This document shows positions 7,901 through 15,563 of a DNA stretch of 18,112 nt, piece after piece. The position numbers were made by a program, and so were the translations under genes. Positions within the stretch are counted from its first letter, which is position 1, and each line of letters begins with the position of its first letter. Source of the stretch: JBGSYJ01 sp041750915 (GTDB taxonomy: Bacteria > Acidobacteriota > Thermoanaerobaculia > Gp7-AA8); contig JBGSYJ010000201.1 of NCBI GenBank assembly GCA_041750915.1, positions 1 to 18,112 on the forward strand, in the 5' to 3' direction. Under the pieces are notes generated by a model, which had not been told where the DNA came from, did no database searches, and was given only the letters and a program-made list of their open reading frames with translations.

Positions 7901-9610
7901 TCAGCCGGGTTGGCTTCCGACCGTCATCGTGGCAAACCCCTGAACCTGCGAGAGATGATCGACTACGCCGACGGAGATCTGGTCCCGTCCCTTTTCGATC
8001 GGGACCTGGACTGCGAAGCCGATCCTGCGACCTTTCATCTGGACAGCCTGGGCGTCCGGCCACTTGATCTGATGCGATTGAACATTCACTCCCGAGGCGT
8101 CTCCCGCGCCATCACCGGTACAGACGAAGACCGAGAATCCTCCCGTAACGCCTCCCGCGCCATCAGACAGGAGCGTGAGGCTGTCTACCGGAATGACGAT
8201 TCGCATCGGAAGGAGCTGTCGGGAACCATCGGAGGTGACGGGATCCGCTTCCAGGCTGACCCCAAGGTCGTTGGTGGGCTCCGCTCGCAGCTGATTCGCA
8301 ATCACGCGATCCGCCATTTCAGTCTCCAGCGTGCGGTAGTAAACGCTCTCCCGCGCGCGCACGGCGTGTCCCGGGCGCTTGATACGGACTTCGATGTTTC
8401 GGTTCGGTGAGCTCCCGGGTCCAGCCTTGTAGCCGAGCGAATAGTACGAACCGAGATCGCGCGCGATGCGATCGAGGGCAACTTCTGCAGATGCGCCGAC
8501 CATCGCCACTCCGCCCGTCTTGCGGGCGAGCATGTTGACTCCATCGAGAGACTGGACGGCTTCTCCGAAGTCCATGCTTGAGTCGCCCGGTTGCTGCAGA
8601 TCGGACTTGCCCTCATTCTTTGCGGTTCCTCTGGGATTGATCGCGTAAATCGTCACTCCCGTCGCATTTGCAGCGATCCCGAGCTGTTCGATCATCGGCG
8701 CGACGTTGAACTTCGAGGAGTCCACTACGCGCGAACCTTGCCGCGCGCCGGACTTCAGTGTCGAGGTGGTGGAGACCATCGCACGGGTTCTGATGCTTTC
8801 GAGCTTCTCGAACATCTCGCCGCCCGCTTTGGTCGGCAGTGACTCGGTCGCCAGCACGAGAACCTTTCGCCCCTCAACGCCTGACAGGCTCGAGAGAAGT
8901 TTTGCAATTGCGCCGACCGACTGCGCCATGTCGTGGCGGACGTTTTCTGCGTAGGAGCGGACGCTCGCTTCGACCATCGCAAAGGTGGTCAGGGTGGCCG
9001 GGTCCTCAGCGTCGATTTCCAGCTGATCAACAGCCCTTTCCACCCGCCGCCTCTCGAGCTGCAGTTGCGACGCATTGGCCAGCTCGCCGGCCATCGTCTC
9101 GAGCATGGTATCGACCGCTTTCAGATCTCTGGTCCAGGGCAGCCGCACATCAAGCGCCCGGTTCCAGGTCACGATCATCGTCTCGTCACCTGGCTCCATG
9201 TTCTCCTGGAGAAACGCGCGGACGGCTGGAAAGATCTGGTTACGGTTCTGAACCGACAGCGTTCCGTTGTCGAAATAGAAAATGAACTGGCGGGCACTGC
9301 GGGGACTGCTCACCTCGATCGGCTTCTGCCCTGCCACTGTGATCGTTCCGGCGGAAGGTCCGGACCCGACCTCGAAAAAGTTCGTGATCTCCTGAGCTTT
9401 GCCGTTTTCATAGATCTCGAAATCCGCGGCAGTCAGGCCCGCGGCCGGACCACCATCAGGCCCCGTCACCACGACGTCGACGCTTGTAACGCGGATGTCC
9501 AGAACCTCGCCGAAGGCGCCGGTTGCTGTTTCCTGCGCGGGCAGAATGAAAGGATCAAGAAGGAGTGCTGCACTGAGAACCAACGCAAGGCGTGCGTCTG
9601 GACGTGACAT
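7901..9610 (-). CDS. Secreted VWFA-related protein (acidobacterial type)
   Basis: This 569-residue exported protein has a signal peptide at about 1-26 (hydrophobic ALVLSAALLLDPFILPAQ). A short beta domain follows, containing VTSVDVVVTGPDGGP and the LTAADFEIYENGKAQEI block that precedes the VWA fold in acidobacterial VWFA-related proteins. The VWA-like domain starts at about 107 (RQFIFYFDNGTLS). Its metal site is degenerate: the usual DxSxS becomes DNGTLS at 114-119. Later blocks GRKVLVLATESLP, VTIYAINPRGT and LARKTGGVAM are typical, as is LGSYYSLGYKAGPGSSPNR. The C-terminal third, about 430-569, has beta character and no motif I know. ATG 9610 is chosen over an in-frame upstream GTG because GGGAGG sits 5 nt before it. 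The function of this abundant acidobacterial family is unknown; adhesion or protein interaction at the cell surface is a guess. Confidence 0.86.
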   Translation of the reverse strand: MSRPDARLALVLSAALLLDPFILPAQETATGAFGEVLDIRVTSVDVVVTGPDGGPAAGLTAADFEIYENGKAQEITNFFEVGSGPSAGTITVAGQKPIEVSSPRSARQFIFYFDNGTLSVQNRNQIFPAVRAFLQENMEPGDETMIVTWNRALDVRLPWTRDLKAVDTMLETMAGELANASQLQLERRRVERAVDQLEIDAEDPATLTTFAMVEASVRSYAENVRHDMAQSVGAIAKLLSSLSGVEGRKVLVLATESLPTKAGGEMFEKLESIRTRAMVSTTSTLKSGARQGSRVVDSSKFNVAPMIEQLGIAANATGVTIYAINPRGTAKNEGKSDLQQPGDSSMDFGEAVQSLDGVNMLARKTGGVAMVGASAEVALDRIARDLGSYYSLGYKAGPGSSPNRNIEVRIKRPGHAVRARESVYYRTLETEMADRVIANQLRAEPTNDLGVSLEADPVTSDGSRQLLPMRIVIPVDSLTLLSDGAGGVTGGFSVFVCTGDGAGDASGVNVQSHQIKWPDAQAVQMKGRRIGFAVQVPIEKGRDQISVGVVDHLSQVQGFATMTVGSQPG

Positions 9611-9639
9611 GGGGGCCTCCCGGCGGACGACCACCCGAC

Positions 9640-9645
9640 ATTCTA
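9640..9645 (-). promoter_or_regulatory. Candidate -10 box for the VWFA-related gene
   Basis: The minus strand reads TAGAAT, 5 of 6 to the sigma-70 -10. It would place the RNA start about 23 nt before the ATG at 9610, leaving just enough room for the GGGAGG ribosome site. A TTGACC is only 9 nt upstream, too close to act as its -35, so support is partial. Confidence 0.3.
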
Positions 9646-9748
9646 CGCCTCAGGGGTCAAGTGGTGCTACCGAGAGTCAGGGCTCGACAAGTGAGATCCT
9701 CTATCGGGGATTATCATCCCGAGCCGCTGAGTGACGGACGGTCGTTGT

Positions 9749-9846
9749 GGCGAGGTATGAACGAGGTGTCATCCTGAGCGCAGCGAAGGATCTTCTTGCG
9801 GGGATCGAGCGTCGCAAGATGATCCTTCGCTGCGCTCAGGATGACA
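9749..9846. repeat. Extragenic palindrome C with extended left flank
   Basis: Inverted arms 9767-9800 and 9813-9846 pair over 34 bp with one mismatch, around a 12-nt loop, making the longest and tightest hairpin of the family here. The core is GCGCAGCGAAGGATC, as in copy B. The 18 bases before the left arm (from GGCGAGG at 9749) recur before the right-edge element at 17945, so the repeat unit seems longer than the palindrome on that side. It sits between the mlaD 3' end (9880) and the 5' region of the VWFA-related gene, a position suited to ending the mla transcript. Confidence 0.83.
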
Positions 9847-9879
9847 AGTCCCGTTGAGTCGCTCGCGGGATGACGAGCC

Positions 9880-11202
9880 TCAGAGCCCGGCGGAATCTTC
9901 TTCGCTCCGCGGACTCGGCGGAGGCGGCTCGCTTTCGGCATCATTCGACCCGGTGTCATTCGCAGGCACGGATACCGGCATCAAGGGAACGACGGCCTCA
10001 GGCACGGGGCTCGGCGCGGGCACGAGCGGAGGTGGTGCAGCAGGTAGCCCACTCGCCGCTTCATACCGCGTCTCGATTCCCTTGGCCTGTCGATTCCGCA
10101 CCAGCCAGCGCAGCATCCTCGATTCGTTGATTCCGATCAGAATGTCATTGATCGATTCATAGATCCCGGGATCGGCGATCAGCTTCCCGGCCGTGCCCTC
10201 ACCTTCATTGAGTTTGCGCGCCGTCGCGGAAAGCTGGCTGACGAGCTGGCTGAACTCCTGAAGCGTTTCGTCAGCATACGGCTTGTCGTTGAGCAGACGG
10301 GGAACGAGTCCTTCTCCCGTCCGAAGGGCCACACTGAAGTTCGACAGGTTGTCCGAGGTCGTCTCGAGGTTCGCGATGAGCGTCATGACACGCTTCTTGC
10401 CTTCGGGATCCGAAAGGAGAGCCGGGAGCGCTCCCGTGCCGCTTTCGAAGCTGCCCTGGACGTTTCCTGTGATCGATTCCAGCGAAGCGAGACTCGTGTT
10501 GAGCGAAGCGCTCACACTGGCGCCGTAGTCCTCGTCGTAGATCAGCTTCCCGGCGAGACCTTCGCCACTTTCGACCTGCTGAAGGAGGGCATTCGTCTTG
10601 TTGAGCGTGACGAGCAGCGTGTCGGTGAGCCGCTGCTTGGTTTCAGGCTGCTGCGTGAGCTCGCCGAGAAGGCCTTCTCCCTCATCGACGCGGCTGAGAA
10701 TGTTCTTGAGCGAGTGCGAGATCTGGACGAAGTTGTCGACGAGGTCTTCGCCCGATGAAATCAGTTCATCGACATTGGTCTGCTTGTGGGCGGGAATCAA
10801 CGAGCCGGGCGGCAGAACGGCCACCTCGGGTGAACCGGGGCTGATGTCGACGTACGTGTCGCCCGCTAGGAGGCCGAGCTTCTTGAGCCTTGCACGCGAG
10901 TCCTGACGGATCCTTTCAGCGAACTTCTTCTCGACCGACAGCACGATCTTTACCGACTCCTGCTGCGGATCTCGCGGCAGAAAGATGTCCTTGACCGATC
11001 CGACTGTCACACCCGAAAGCATCACGGGGTTCCCCTGAGCGAGACCGGCTGCACTCTGGAGCTCGAGGTGATAGTCGTTCTTGCGGGAAAATATCCGCTG
11101 TTCCGAGCCGATAAAGAAAATGAAGATCATGAGAATCACGATCGAAACGGTGACGAGCGTGCCGATCCTCAGATTCCTCGAAGTATTTTTTTGAGCGGTC
11201 AT
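9880..11202 (-). CDS. mlaD: MlaD/MCE-family phospholipid transport protein
   Basis: This 440-residue inner-membrane-anchored, periplasmic substrate-binding subunit works with MlaE and MlaF in lipid movement between membranes. It has a single TM at about 12-32 right after the start (NLRIGTLVTV...), as usual, then the MCE domain at about 42-122 (GLAQGNPVMLSGVTVGSV; LLAGDTYVDISPG). The long C-terminal part carries five spaced repeats of a GEGLxGKLxxD-type motif at 174, 212, 254, 295 and 333, and ends in a Pro-rich, acidic tail from about 388. It is much longer than E. coli MlaD (about 180), as in MCE proteins that build longer helical needles. The ATG at 11202 has no ribosome site of its own; it overlaps the stop of a short open frame (11199-11339) by ATGA, so coupling is likely. 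Palindrome C follows the stop. Confidence 0.93.
   Translation of the reverse strand: MTAQKNTSRNLRIGTLVTVSIVILMIFIFFIGSEQRIFSRKNDYHLELQSAAGLAQGNPVMLSGVTVGSVKDIFLPRDPQQESVKIVLSVEKKFAERIRQDSRARLKKLGLLAGDTYVDISPGSPEVAVLPPGSLIPAHKQTNVDELISSGEDLVDNFVQISHSLKNILSRVDEGEGLLGELTQQPETKQRLTDTLLVTLNKTNALLQQVESGEGLAGKLIYDEDYGASVSASLNTSLASLESITGNVQGSFESGTGALPALLSDPEGKKRVMTLIANLETTSDNLSNFSVALRTGEGLVPRLLNDKPYADETLQEFSQLVSQLSATARKLNEGEGTAGKLIADPGIYESINDILIGINESRMLRWLVRNRQAKGIETRYEAASGLPAAPPPLVPAPSPVPEAVVPLMPVSVPANDTGSNDAESEPPPPSPRSEEDSAGL
10165..10683 (-). repeat. Five internal protein repeats in MlaD, about 40-residue period
   Basis: Residues 174, 212, 254, 295 and 333 begin the units EGEGLLGELTQQPE, SGEGLAGKLIYDED, SGTGALPALLSDPE, TGEGLVPRLLNDKP and EGEGTAGKLIADPG. 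The steps are 38, 42, 41 and 38 residues. The intervening stretches look helical. Similar Gly-Glu-Gly turns recur in long MCE proteins. Confidence 0.8.
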
Positions 11203-11339
11203 AAATTAGCGGACGCGGCGCGGCGGCGAGGCTGCGGCACCTTGTCTCCTCCCTGCAGCGTTTCACCTCGGGGCCTGCGCCCCGGGGCGGGATCTCTTGA
11301 GTCAATAGCTTCTCCAAACATCGGTTGCTTCCTCTGCAT
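11199..11339 (-). CDS. Possible small ORF bridging mlaF and mlaD (46 aa)
   Basis: A 47-codon frame begins 2 nt after the mlaF stop and ends with a TGA that overlaps the mlaD ATG as ATGA. Two in-frame ATGs exist, at 11339 and 11321; the second has GAGGAAG about 6 nt upstream and would give 40 residues. The peptide is rich in Arg, Pro and Gly, with no signal peptide, membrane segment or known motif. About 60% of third positions are G or C by my count, which does not separate coding from noncoding here. It contains a GC-rich hairpin (11269-11284). The case for translation is the good ribosome site plus the exact stop-start overlap, while mlaD itself lacks a ribosome site. It could be a leader peptide that couples mlaD translation rather than a functional protein, or chance. 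Confidence 0.35.
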   Translation of the reverse strand: MQRKQPMFGEAIDSRDPAPGRRPRGETLQGGDKVPQPRRRAASANL

Positions 11340-11341
11340 TC

Positions 11342-12175
11342 TCATTCGTCAATCGGCTGGGCCGAGGCCACGGCCGACGCCTGGAGGAAATCTCTCAGCA
11401 ACTCATTGCGGCTTCTTCGCGCTTCGTCCATCGTACCCACCCACTCGAACACGCCCTCGTTGAGAAAGGCGATTCTGTCGCCGACCGTGAACGCGGACTG
11501 GATGTCGTGGGTCACCACCACGGAAGTGACGTTCAGCTTCGTCTGAAGGCTGACGATCAGTTCATTGATCTTCTGCGCGGTGATTGGATCGAGTCCCGTC
11601 GTCGGCTCGTCGTAGAGAATCACCTGAGGCTCGAGTACCACGGCGCGGGCCAGCCCGACGCGCTTCCGCATGCCGCCCGAGAGGTCGACGGGCATGAGTT
11701 GCTCGGTGCCCGGAAGACTGACCAGTTCGAGCTTCTCTCCAACGATCTGCACTCTCTCTTCCGGACTCATCTTCGTGTGCTCCTTGAGCGGATACGCAAC
11801 GTTGTCGAGCACATTCATCGAGTCGAACAGCGCGCCGCTCTGGAACAGCATCCCGAACTTCTTCCTTACCCTGTACAACTCTTCTTCCGGCAGATCCGTG
11901 ATGTCTTCGTTCTCGACGTGAACGCGACCTTCATCGGGCGCCTCGAGGCCGAGCATATGGCGCAGCGTCACCGATTTGCCTGTCCCCGAGCCTCCCAGGA
12001 TGACGAGGACCTCCCCACGGAACACCTGAAGATCGACGCCGCGAAGGACATGCTTCTTGCCGTACGACTTGTGGACGCCCTGGAACTCCACGAAAACGTC
12101 GCGTTGTTGCCGTCGTCGATCGGTAGACTCCCGCGGCCACGCGCGTCGGTCTGTCTCTGTGATCTCGCTCGTCAT
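11342..12175 (-). CDS. mlaF: MlaF-type ABC transporter ATPase
   Basis: This 277-residue cytoplasmic ATPase powers the MlaE permease. Walker A is GGSGTGKS (61-68), the Q-loop is Q112 in GMLFQSGALFDSM, the signature is LSGGM (165-169), Walker B is VILYDE (185-190) with catalytic E190, and the switch His is H223 in VTHD. FQSGALFDSMNVLDNV and LSGGMRKRVGLARA are characteristic of the Mla/MCE ATPase branch. Compared with E. coli MlaF there is an Arg-rich N-terminal extension of about 25 residues. The ATG overlaps the mlaE stop as TGATG and has no clear ribosome site, which points to reinitiation. Downstream comes the short frame leading into mlaD. Confidence 0.96.
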   Translation of the reverse strand: MTSEITETDRRAWPRESTDRRRQQRDVFVEFQGVHKSYGKKHVLRGVDLQVFRGEVLVILGGSGTGKSVTLRHMLGLEAPDEGRVHVENEDITDLPEEELYRVRKKFGMLFQSGALFDSMNVLDNVAYPLKEHTKMSPEERVQIVGEKLELVSLPGTEQLMPVDLSGGMRKRVGLARAVVLEPQVILYDEPTTGLDPITAQKINELIVSLQTKLNVTSVVVTHDIQSAFTVGDRIAFLNEGVFEWVGTMDEARRSRNELLRDFLQASAVASAQPIDE

Positions 12176-12945
12176 CAGGCCAGCATCATGAACAGCTTTG
12201 TCAGAAAGAAATCCATGATCAGAATCGAGATGGACGCTGTCACCACGGTCGAAGTCGTCGCTCGTCCCACGCCGTCGGCTCCACCGCTCGTATTGAGCCC
12301 GTTGTAGCAGGCGATCAGCGCGAGGACGAAGCCGAAGAAAAACGTCTTTCCGATCCCCGAGGCCAGATCGTTGTAGTGCAGTGTGGTGATGACGCTCCGG
12401 AGGTAGAAGTTCGCGCTCAGGTTGAGCTGGGCGACGGCGATGATCAGCCCGCCGATGATACCGAGGGCGCAGGCCAGCACTGTCAGCAGCGGCAGCATGA
12501 TCGTCGTCGCCAGCACCTTCGGAACCACGAGCTTGCGGACAGGATTTGTGGCCAGAGCGCGCAGCGCGTCGATCTGCTCGGTGACCTTCATCGTACCGAT
12601 CTCCGCAGTCATGCCGGCCCCGACCCGTCCGCCCACCATCAGCGACATCAGGACGGGGGCAAGTTCCCGGACCAGCGAGAGTGAAACCACCTTGCCGATG
12701 AACAGCTTGCCACCGAAATCGGCCAGGGAGTAGGCCGTCTGAAGAGCAAGCACCATTCCGATGAACAGCGATGTGATCGCCACGATCGAAAGCGACCGCA
12801 CACCGATCTGATCGAACTGCGTCATCAGAAGCTGCACGGGGAACGGCCTGCGAAACGTCTGCTGCACCGTCTGAATCGTCAGATCCGACAGGCCGCCAAC
12901 ATAAAGCAGCACATCATTGCTCACTTCACGCAGCCTGCGAATCAT
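12175..12945 (-). CDS. mlaE: MlaE-type phospholipid ABC transporter permease
   Basis: This 256-residue integral inner-membrane protein is usual in length. An N-terminal amphipathic region is followed by hydrophobic segments at about 53-70, 95-108, 145-172, 202-220 and 236-255. The family core ELAPVLMSLMVGGRVGAG (94-111) followed by AEIGTMKVTEQIDAL (114-128) is intact. It forms the membrane channel that exchanges phospholipid with MlaD, driven by MlaF. The frame is open well upstream inside the PBP gene, but the family start corresponds to the ATG at 12945, 22 nt after the PBP stop; ribosome-site match is weak (GAGAG at the ATG, GAGGGG about 12 nt away). MlaC and MlaB are not encoded nearby, so this is the minimal EFD arrangement. 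Confidence 0.95.
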   Translation of the reverse strand: MIRRLREVSNDVLLYVGGLSDLTIQTVQQTFRRPFPVQLLMTQFDQIGVRSLSIVAITSLFIGMVLALQTAYSLADFGGKLFIGKVVSLSLVRELAPVLMSLMVGGRVGAGMTAEIGTMKVTEQIDALRALATNPVRKLVVPKVLATTIMLPLLTVLACALGIIGGLIIAVAQLNLSANFYLRSVITTLHYNDLASGIGKTFFFGFVLALIACYNGLNTSGGADGVGRATTSTVVTASISILIMDFFLTKLFMMLA

Positions 12946-12967
12946 CTCTCGTCCGGTCCCCTCTTGC

Positions 12968-15427
12968 TCAATTGTCGCCCAGAATCCAGCGGAGGATGCG
13001 CGGCCGCCTCTTCTTTTTCTCTTCTTCCCGCGCGCTCTCGCCCGGCCGCACGTCCTCATCCCGATCCTCTTCGGCGTCTGCTACCGCCGGCGGGCGGCGA
13101 CCATCGTCCCGGTCACTGAAGATGGGAAAGACCGAATCAAAACTCCTCGAGTGAAGACTGCAAGCTTCGGACGGCTCGGTTCCCTTGACGTAGACCTCGT
13201 TCCTCGACTCCGGACAATACGGTCCCGCCAGAAAGCCGCTTTCCGGATCGATCTGCCGTTCGACAACCGAGTCGGGACGCTTGAAGTTCGTATCGGGCAC
13301 ATTGCCGATGACCGAGTTCATGTAGTTCGCCCAGATGGGAACCGCGGCATCGGAACCGGTGAGGCGAAGATTCTTGTTGTCGTCGAATCCGAGCCACACG
13401 AGAGTCAGTATCCGCGGCGAATATGCAACGAACCAGGCGTCGCGGTAGTCGTTCGTGGTACCGGTCTTTCCCGCGAACTGTCTCTTGAAACCGAGCGACC
13501 GAACGCGCCCGGCCGTGCCGTAGTCGAGCACGTCGCCGAGCATGTCGTTCATCACGTATGTCAGGCTCGCCGGCGCAACCCGCTGCATCTGCACTTCCCG
13601 GTTCTCCAGAACGCGTCCCTCGCGGGTCGCCACTGCGAGAATCGAAATCGGTTCCGCCTTCACTCCCTCATTCGCAAAGACCGAATAGGCATACGCGATC
13701 TCGAGCGGCGTGACTTCGAAGGAACCGAGCGAGATCGAGGGATACGGCTGGAGCGTGCTCTCGACGCCGACCTTCGACGCCAGGCGGATTACGTTCGGCA
13801 CGCCCGCGTCAATTGCCGCCCTCACCGCCGGAATGTTGTACGACATCGCGAGTGCGCGACGCACCGTGGGCTCGCCGTGAAACTTTCCATCATAGTTCTG
13901 CGGACGCCAGACGCTGCTGCCTGTCTGGATGCTGATCGGAGTGTCCGAAAGAATCGACGATGCAGTGAGCGCTTCTCTTCCCCTCGCAGGGTCCATCGCC
14001 GCGACGTAGACGAACGGCTTGAAGAGGGAGCCAGGCTGGCGTTTTGCCTGGAGGGCTCGGTTGAACTGGCTCCGCGAGTAGCTTCGTCCTCCGACCAGCG
14101 CCTTGACGTATCCCGTACCGGGCTGGATCGTGATCACGACTCCCTCGAGAGGCGTTTCGGATTTGCGGATGCTCGCGTGGTTCTTCGCAAGCCTCGTGAT
14201 TCCCTCTTCGAGCGACTTCTCCGCCTGCCGCTGCATCATCGTGTCGAGAGTGGTGAATACGCGCAGCCCTTCGGTTTCGAGCTGGGTCTCGGGATACGTC
14301 TCTCGGAGCTGCTGCATTACGAGGTCGACGAAGTACGGAGCACTCCGGAACGAGCGCGGAAACTTGTTGACCGTCATCGGAGATTCGCTGGCACTCTCGT
14401 ACTCTTCGGGAGTGATCTTTTCTTCGTCGAGCATCACGCGAAGAATCGTGTTCCGGCGATCCCGAGCCCGCTCCGGATTCCGAAGCGGCGAGTATTGGTT
14501 CGGACTCCGGATCATCCCCGCGATCGTCGCGGCTTCGGGCAACGTCAGATAACGCACGTGTTTGGAGAAGTAGACCGTGGACGCCTGTTCCACGCCCTTG
14601 ATCTGCACCGAGCCGTTCTGGCCGAGATAGATCTCGTTGAGATACGCCTCGAGAATCTCCTCTTTCGAATAGCGGGCGTCGAGGATGATCGCCATGAGCG
14701 CTTCCTTGATCTTGCGCACATAGACCCGCTCGGGCGAAAGGTAGAGATTCTTCACCAGCTGCTGGGTGAGGGTCGAGCCGCCCGCAACGACGGTTCCGCT
14801 CCGGTAGTTCGCATAAGCGGCGCGGACGATGCCGCGGATCGAAATTCCCTCATGCCTGAAGAATGAACGGTCCTCCGTTGCAACGATTGCATCGACGAGC
14901 GACTGCGGCACCGACTCGAGCGGAATCGGGACGCGGTCTTCCATCACCTCGTTGTAGATCGATGTGATCAGCTCCGGCTCGATGCGGATGCCGCGGAGGC
15001 CGATGCTGTCGCTGAGCCGCACGAGCCTGGTCACGCGCGAGCCGTCCATCTCGACGCGGACGGCCATGGCGTGAAACTCCATGTCCGGATAGGTGAAGTT
15101 CTGCAGGTAAATCTCGAGGTTGTCGCCGACGTAGCGATATTCGCCGGGATTCTTCACCGCCCCGGAGGTTTGGTGATATCCGACGTGATTGATCTTTGCC
15201 TCGAGCTGTTCCCGCGGAAACGACATTCCCGGAACGACCTGTGTGGCATCAGCGTAAATCCGGCTCGGAAGATCCCACTTCCGGCTCGAATCGAACTTCT
15301 TGGTGATGACGATGTAGTTGTAGCCGGCAAAGCCGAGCCCCGCGACGAAGAGCACGAGCACGACCACAGCGATCCCGAAGGAATGCCGCCAGATGAAACC
15401 CTTGACCCGCTTGTCTTTCTTCGCCAT
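12968..15427 (-). CDS. mrcB: Bifunctional penicillin-binding protein, PBP1B-like (glycosyltransferase/transpeptidase)
   Basis: This 819-residue class A PBP polymerises lipid II and cross-links peptidoglycan outside the inner membrane. Numbering here counts from the TTG at 15430; subtract one for the preferred ATG at 15427. A basic N-terminus precedes a TM at about 18-38. A UB2H-like region at about 52-118 (WDLPSRIYADA; NLEIYLQNFTYPD) points to PBP1B rather than PBP1A. The GT51 domain has ATEDRSFFRHEGIS with E186 and GGSTLTQQLVKN from 217. The transpeptidase has GSLFKP with nucleophile S468, SYN at 530-532 and KTGTT at 655-659. An unusual charged tail of about 45 residues (Asp, Glu, Arg, Lys) closes the protein. 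No strong ribosome site is visible. It follows rho after a 136-nt gap containing a hairpin repeat and runs straight into mlaE. Confidence 0.94.
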   Translation of the reverse strand: MAKKDKRVKGFIWRHSFGIAVVVLVLFVAGLGFAGYNYIVITKKFDSSRKWDLPSRIYADATQVVPGMSFPREQLEAKINHVGYHQTSGAVKNPGEYRYVGDNLEIYLQNFTYPDMEFHAMAVRVEMDGSRVTRLVRLSDSIGLRGIRIEPELITSIYNEVMEDRVPIPLESVPQSLVDAIVATEDRSFFRHEGISIRGIVRAAYANYRSGTVVAGGSTLTQQLVKNLYLSPERVYVRKIKEALMAIILDARYSKEEILEAYLNEIYLGQNGSVQIKGVEQASTVYFSKHVRYLTLPEAATIAGMIRSPNQYSPLRNPERARDRRNTILRVMLDEEKITPEEYESASESPMTVNKFPRSFRSAPYFVDLVMQQLRETYPETQLETEGLRVFTTLDTMMQRQAEKSLEEGITRLAKNHASIRKSETPLEGVVITIQPGTGYVKALVGGRSYSRSQFNRALQAKRQPGSLFKPFVYVAAMDPARGREALTASSILSDTPISIQTGSSVWRPQNYDGKFHGEPTVRRALAMSYNIPAVRAAIDAGVPNVIRLASKVGVESTLQPYPSISLGSFEVTPLEIAYAYSVFANEGVKAEPISILAVATREGRVLENREVQMQRVAPASLTYVMNDMLGDVLDYGTAGRVRSLGFKRQFAGKTGTTNDYRDAWFVAYSPRILTLVWLGFDDNKNLRLTGSDAAVPIWANYMNSVIGNVPDTNFKRPDSVVERQIDPESGFLAGPYCPESRNEVYVKGTEPSEACSLHSRSFDSVFPIFSDRDDGRRPPAVADAEEDRDEDVRPGESAREEEKKKRRPRILRWILGDN

Positions 15428-15468
15428 CAATGATGAAACGTCTCAGCCCGGGGGAATGTTTCTCGGAA

Positions 15469-15557
15469 GGATGAAAGATGAAGGATGAAAGATGAAGCCC
15501 GCCCGCCCATGTAATGCCGGGTGGGCGGCTTCATCTTTCATCTTTCATCTTTCATCC
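15469..15557. repeat. Inverted GATGAAA-type repeat between rho and the PBP gene
   Basis: Left arm 15469-15508 is built from GGATGAAAGATGAA repeated twice, then GCCCGCCCGCCC. Right arm 15519-15557 is its near reverse complement: four TTTCATC-like units after GGGTGGGCGGC. The arms pair over about 39 bp with only a few mismatches around a 10-nt loop. Simple 7-nt units inside a palindrome suggest a dispersed extragenic element rather than an ordinary terminator. It could still form a stable hairpin that trims or attenuates the rho-PBP transcript. Confidence 0.85.
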
Positions 15558-15563
15558 TTAGCT

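Noticed and set aside
244..9846. CRISPR array or insertion sequence explaining the GTCATCC repeats
   Set aside because: Copies are kilobases apart, palindromic, lack regular spacers, and no cas or transposase gene is present.
10916..11317. 133-codon minus-strand open frame across the mlaF-mlaD gap
   Set aside because: It runs out of frame through the conserved TM and MCE domain of mlaD; only the 46-residue frame with proper junctions in the gap is worth keeping.
12917..14866. 649-codon open frame on the plus strand
   Set aside because: It lies fully opposite the PBP1B-like gene, shows no family motif, and is rich in Arg, His and Asp as expected of a reverse-strand shadow in GC-rich DNA.
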